DNA from: Acidiferrobacteraceae bacterium
GTDB lineage: Bacteria > Pseudomonadota > Gammaproteobacteria > HyVt-429
Assembly (NCBI GenBank): GCA_011052015.1
Contig: DRJZ01000011.1
Coordinates: 1 to 41,028, forward strand
Direction: 5' to 3'
Length of the DNA: 41,028 nucleotides
Shown here piece after piece: positions 38,042-41,028 of this stretch. The position numbers and the translations under genes are program-made. Every line of letters starts with the position of its first letter. Position 1 is the stretch's first letter. Below the pieces are notes generated by a model. The model had not been told where the DNA came from. It ran no database searches and was given only the letters and a program-made list of their open reading frames with translations.

Positions 38042-38697
38042 TATCGACGTTGTCCTTCTGCCGGGGGTATTTTGCTAAACGATGTGTCAGGACATGCCCA
38101 GTGCCCCTCATTTGCCACAACGGATTCAGCAAAACGATGATCGGTTTGAGCTTTATTCTTCGTGCCAACCAAACCACCTAAACTCGCGAAAAGGCCTTGA
38201 AAAAATCCAGGCTTAGCCCTTTCTTTCACTGAGCGTATGGTTTTATAGATGCTATGACAGGTCGAGCATAATGCCTCTCTGTTGACAAGCCTCAGATCCT
38301 TGACGCTGTGATAACCGTGGATGTCACCGGGATCGTAAACTGCCTTACCATTTTCAACAGACTCCACACTGTGACAAACCACACACGTGACGCCATCACG
38401 ATACGTTTTTCCTTTCACCACGTCACTTGTTGCGGCGAAAACATCACCGCTGATCACCTCCCCAGGCGCATGGCATTTGAAGCAATAGGCACCACTATTG
38501 GTATTTTCTTTTTCCAGATAGCCTTCAAGGCAACCACGGAAGTCATTACTGTTAATCGAATTGGCATGAGCAGAATACTGCCATGCATCGAAACTTGACA
38601 CATGACAACTCCCGCAACTTTCAGCACGGGGCAACCCCTTTGCCTGTACCGCCTGACTTGGGGCAAGTAGGAATAGACAAATCACTAACGGCCTCAT
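38041..38697 (-). CDS. Tetraheme c-type cytochrome (cytochrome c554-like)
   Basis: Four CxxCH: CGSCH, CFKCH, CVVCH, CSTCH; signal peptide MRPLVICLFLLAPSQAVQA; start chosen at 38697. Confidence 0.88.
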   Translation of the reverse strand: MRPLVICLFLLAPSQAVQAKGLPRAESCGSCHVSSFDAWQYSAHANSINSNDFRGCLEGYLEKENTNSGAYCFKCHAPGEVISGDVFAATSDVVKGKTYRDGVTCVVCHSVESVENGKAVYDPGDIHGYHSVKDLRLVNREALCSTCHSIYKTIRSVKERAKPGFFQGLFASLGGLVGTKNKAQTDHRFAESVVANEGHWACPDTSFSKIPPAEGQRR

Positions 38698-38704
38698 TCC
38701 TAAC

Positions 38705-40045
38705 TTACTCGTCGAAATCGACCTTCTCTGCCTCAATATCAAGCGCTTTTTCCAGCTTATCCAAACGCCGCAACTGGTTTGCCTCGTTCTTTATTCTGGA
38801 CAGCTTCATTTTCATCGGTGCATTACCGTACCAGTGCGTCCAGTCGGGACTGAAATGGTAGGCGCCTTTCCAGGCATGCACGAGATCGAATTTATACATC
38901 TCGAAAAACAAGGCCTCAACGCCCGATGTTTGCTCATAGAGCTGGTGTCCCGTAAGCATCAGTTTCTTCCCCACGAAAGGATTCTCTGGCCTGTCTTCCG
39001 GCATGGGGTTCAACAAACCATCATTGTAAAGCCCCTTGATTTCCTTGATGGCCTCGCCCGCTACCGCATCACTGGCGACTTTAATTCCATCGGCAACAGA
39101 CAACTTATGTTCGGCAAAACGTTTGGAATGGCAGTCCATACAAATGGTCACCATCTTGGCCCGTTCCCGTTTGTAAGTTCCTTCGGTAATCTCGTTCATC
39201 AAGATACCGTTAGGGCTTTTGCTGTATCCCGCACCCGTATCCTTATTACCGACAAACTTGCCCTGTGAGGCACCACCCAAGGTCAGGCCTTGGCTCACAT
39301 CATGGTTACCCGCCTTCATGTGGCAGGTGACACAGGTCGGCGCCCTGCCGCCCTCTTCAACACCCTTGCCCTCAATGCCGTATATGACACCGTGCTTCGA
39401 TGATTCGAAATAATCCAGTTGCGCGTGGTCCGGTCCCATATGGCAGGTACCACAGGCGCTGGGTTCAAGCGCTTCCTTGGCATTAAATTTGTGCCGGGAA
39501 TGACAAGAATCGCATTTGTCTTCCACGCTGTGACAACCACCACAACTGCCTTCCTTCATTTCTTCGTATTGGGCAAGGAAACGGCCGGCGCCACCTCCCT
39601 TACCACCGGATGCCACCTTGACGCTCCAGGCAATGGAATGTTTGCCTGCCCGGTGTTGCATGGTTTCCGAAGCATGACAGGTGCCGCAGGTATCGGGCGT
39701 GGGCATAATGAGGTTGCTGTGGTCGTTGTGACAGCTTTCACAGCCGACACCCTTCTCATAATGCTTGCTGTCCTCCCAATCCTTGACTGCGACAGGCGTC
39801 AATACCTTATGGCATTTCACACAATCTTTGCCGGCCTCCTTGACGACGGGTGGCGTATATTTTTTAGGGTTGCTGTAACCATCTTTTACCTCTTTCCATT
39901 TTTCCGTAATAGCCACATTTCTCTCGGGATAGTGACCGATGGGTTTAGGCACATCGTCCCCTGCAACTACCGCCTGTAGAAAAATGCCGCCAAAAACGGC
40001 AAACAAACCTATGGAGACAAAGACCCGTACCGCGATATTACTCAT
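38705..40045 (-). CDS. Octaheme c-type cytochrome, hydroxylamine oxidoreductase (HAO)-family
   Basis: Eight CxxCH (CVKCH, CESCH, CGTCH, CGGCH, CDSCH, CGTCH, CVTCH, CMDCH); HAO-family-like CDSCHSRHKFNAKEALEPSACGTCHMGPDHAQLDYFESSKHG. Confidence 0.9.
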   Translation of the reverse strand: MSNIAVRVFVSIGLFAVFGGIFLQAVVAGDDVPKPIGHYPERNVAITEKWKEVKDGYSNPKKYTPPVVKEAGKDCVKCHKVLTPVAVKDWEDSKHYEKGVGCESCHNDHSNLIMPTPDTCGTCHASETMQHRAGKHSIAWSVKVASGGKGGGAGRFLAQYEEMKEGSCGGCHSVEDKCDSCHSRHKFNAKEALEPSACGTCHMGPDHAQLDYFESSKHGVIYGIEGKGVEEGGRAPTCVTCHMKAGNHDVSQGLTLGGASQGKFVGNKDTGAGYSKSPNGILMNEITEGTYKRERAKMVTICMDCHSKRFAEHKLSVADGIKVASDAVAGEAIKEIKGLYNDGLLNPMPEDRPENPFVGKKLMLTGHQLYEQTSGVEALFFEMYKFDLVHAWKGAYHFSPDWTHWYGNAPMKMKLSRIKNEANQLRRLDKLEKALDIEAEKVDFDE

Positions 40046-40161
40046 GATGCTCCCTTTAACTTACAGAAAACCTAACAAAGACAAAATTCTGCACAAATGC
40101 CAGGTAATGCGGCCCCTGGAGAGGTGTTGCACGCTAAATTATTGTTATGCTTTATTTTTCA

Positions 40162-40181
40162 CTTACTAATGCTTACTAATG
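40162..40181. repeat. Tandem 10-mer CTTACTAATG x2 upstream of the multiheme operon
   Basis: CTTACTAATG at 40162-40171 and 40172-40181. Confidence 0.85.
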
Positions 40182-40375
40182 CAAGTGCATGGTTTATGCC
40201 AAAAATAAAAAACCATACAAATCAATGATGTACATAATCTACCTTTACTTGATATGCACCATAAAGATGCAATGGCACAGAACTGTGCGGAAAATTGAGC
40301 CAGCCTGGTGCACAACAAACCTGCCCCTGGCGAATTGCTAATCCATGCCGCGACGGGGTTTTGACCCCCCAGGCA

Positions 40376-40407
40376 GCAAGAAACGGGGCGGGTTGTTTCT
40401 TGCCTTT
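40376..40407 (+). terminator. Hairpin GCAAGAAAC-N10-GTTTCTTGC followed by CTTTT, terminator-like
   Basis: Perfect 9-bp arms 40376-40384 / 40395-40403; weak T tract; no plus-strand gene directly upstream. Confidence 0.3.
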
Positions 40408-40590
40408 TCTGGTCTCCGTCTCAAAAACGGTAGTGTTTTATCGTATAGTCTATCGCTGGGAACTTGGCCGCGCTAAATGAGACGCGTCACGTATTCCCCG
40501 CCCATACTGCCTGTTTCTACGTCAAAGAATAAGACACCGTTGCCAGAGCACATATTTGTATTATGGTTGGACAATTAAGAAGGTTATAAA

Positions 40591-41028
40591 ATGGAAACCT
40601 ACCTGGTTGGTGGCGCCGTACGCGATAAATTACTCAATCTCAAGGTCAAGGACCGGGACTGGGTGGTGGTGGGTGGGTCACCACAGGAAATGGAGAAGCT
40701 GGGTTACCGTGCGGTAGGCAAAGATTTTCCCGTATTCCTCCACCCCGAGACCCACGAGGAATATGCCCTGGCCCGTACTGAACGTAAGACCGCGCCGGGC
40801 TATAGCGGTTTTGCCTTTAATGCCGCCCCCAATGTCACCTTAGAAGAAGACCTCAGACGCCGCGACCTGACCATCAACGCTATGGCCGAAACTGCGGAGG
40901 GTAAACTCATCGACCCTTATAACGGCGCTGAAGACCTGCGTAATGGCACACTGCGCCACGTCTCATCGGCCTTCGCCGAAGACCCGGTGCGGATTCTACG
41001 GGTCGCCCGCTTTGCCGCCCGCTTTGCC
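40591..41028 (+). CDS. cca: CCA-adding tRNA nucleotidyltransferase, N-terminal part (truncated by window edge)
   Basis: [34 protein letters not shown]...[17 protein letters not shown]...[17 protein letters not shown]. Confidence 0.95.
   Translation, partial: METYLVGGAVRDKLLNLKVKDRDWVVVGGSPQEMEKLGYRAVGKDFPVFLHPETHEEYALARTERKTAPGYSGFAFNAAPNVTLEEDLRRRDLTINAMAETAEGKLIDPYNGAEDLRNGTLRHVSSAFAEDPVRILRVARFAARFA

Noticed and set aside
39419-39979. 186-aa plus-strand ORF opposite the octaheme gene
   Set aside because: Antisense to CxxCH-encoding sequence; Thr/Phe/Val-rich shadow translation.
38705-40045. Calling the octaheme protein bona fide hydroxylamine dehydrogenase of a nitrifier
   Set aside because: No haoB, amo or cM552-type genes visible here and the catalytic tyrosine cannot be confirmed without alignment; kept as HAO-family only.

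Overview
Gammaproteobacteria-like chromosomal segment. (1) 1-14.3 kb: flagellar and chemotaxis block, flgBCDEFGHI plus partial flgJ on the minus strand, then cheR, an MCP gene and cheV (minus), and flgA-flgM-flgN-ycgR (plus). (2) 14.3-31 kb: mostly housekeeping: pilU/pilT, a YggS-like gene, proC, yggT, a dynamin-like GTPase, metX-metW, an AmpG-like MFS permease, xth-type exonuclease, pyrE, aldehyde dehydrogenase, slt and an NDUFA9-like epimerase. (3) 31-40 kb: a tightly packed minus-strand accessory cluster. In transcription order it encodes an octaheme HAO-family cytochrome, a tetraheme cytochrome, a heptaheme/cytochrome-b membrane fusion, a pentaheme cytochrome, an Amt ammonium transporter, a membrane-anchored helical protein and an SPFH/band-7 protein. 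The four cytochromes carry 24 CxxCH motifs by direct count. This cluster is the best candidate for an undescribed system: a quinone-linked nitrogen-oxide/hydroxylamine redox module coupled to ammonium transport. (4) The 3' edge is the start of cca. Intergenic regions hold several families of dispersed inverted repeats, including a MITE-like element in three places, and there is a perfect 17-bp hairpin inside pyrE. I saw no rRNA, tRNA, CRISPR array or transposase gene. All family names come from reading motifs; no database search was run.
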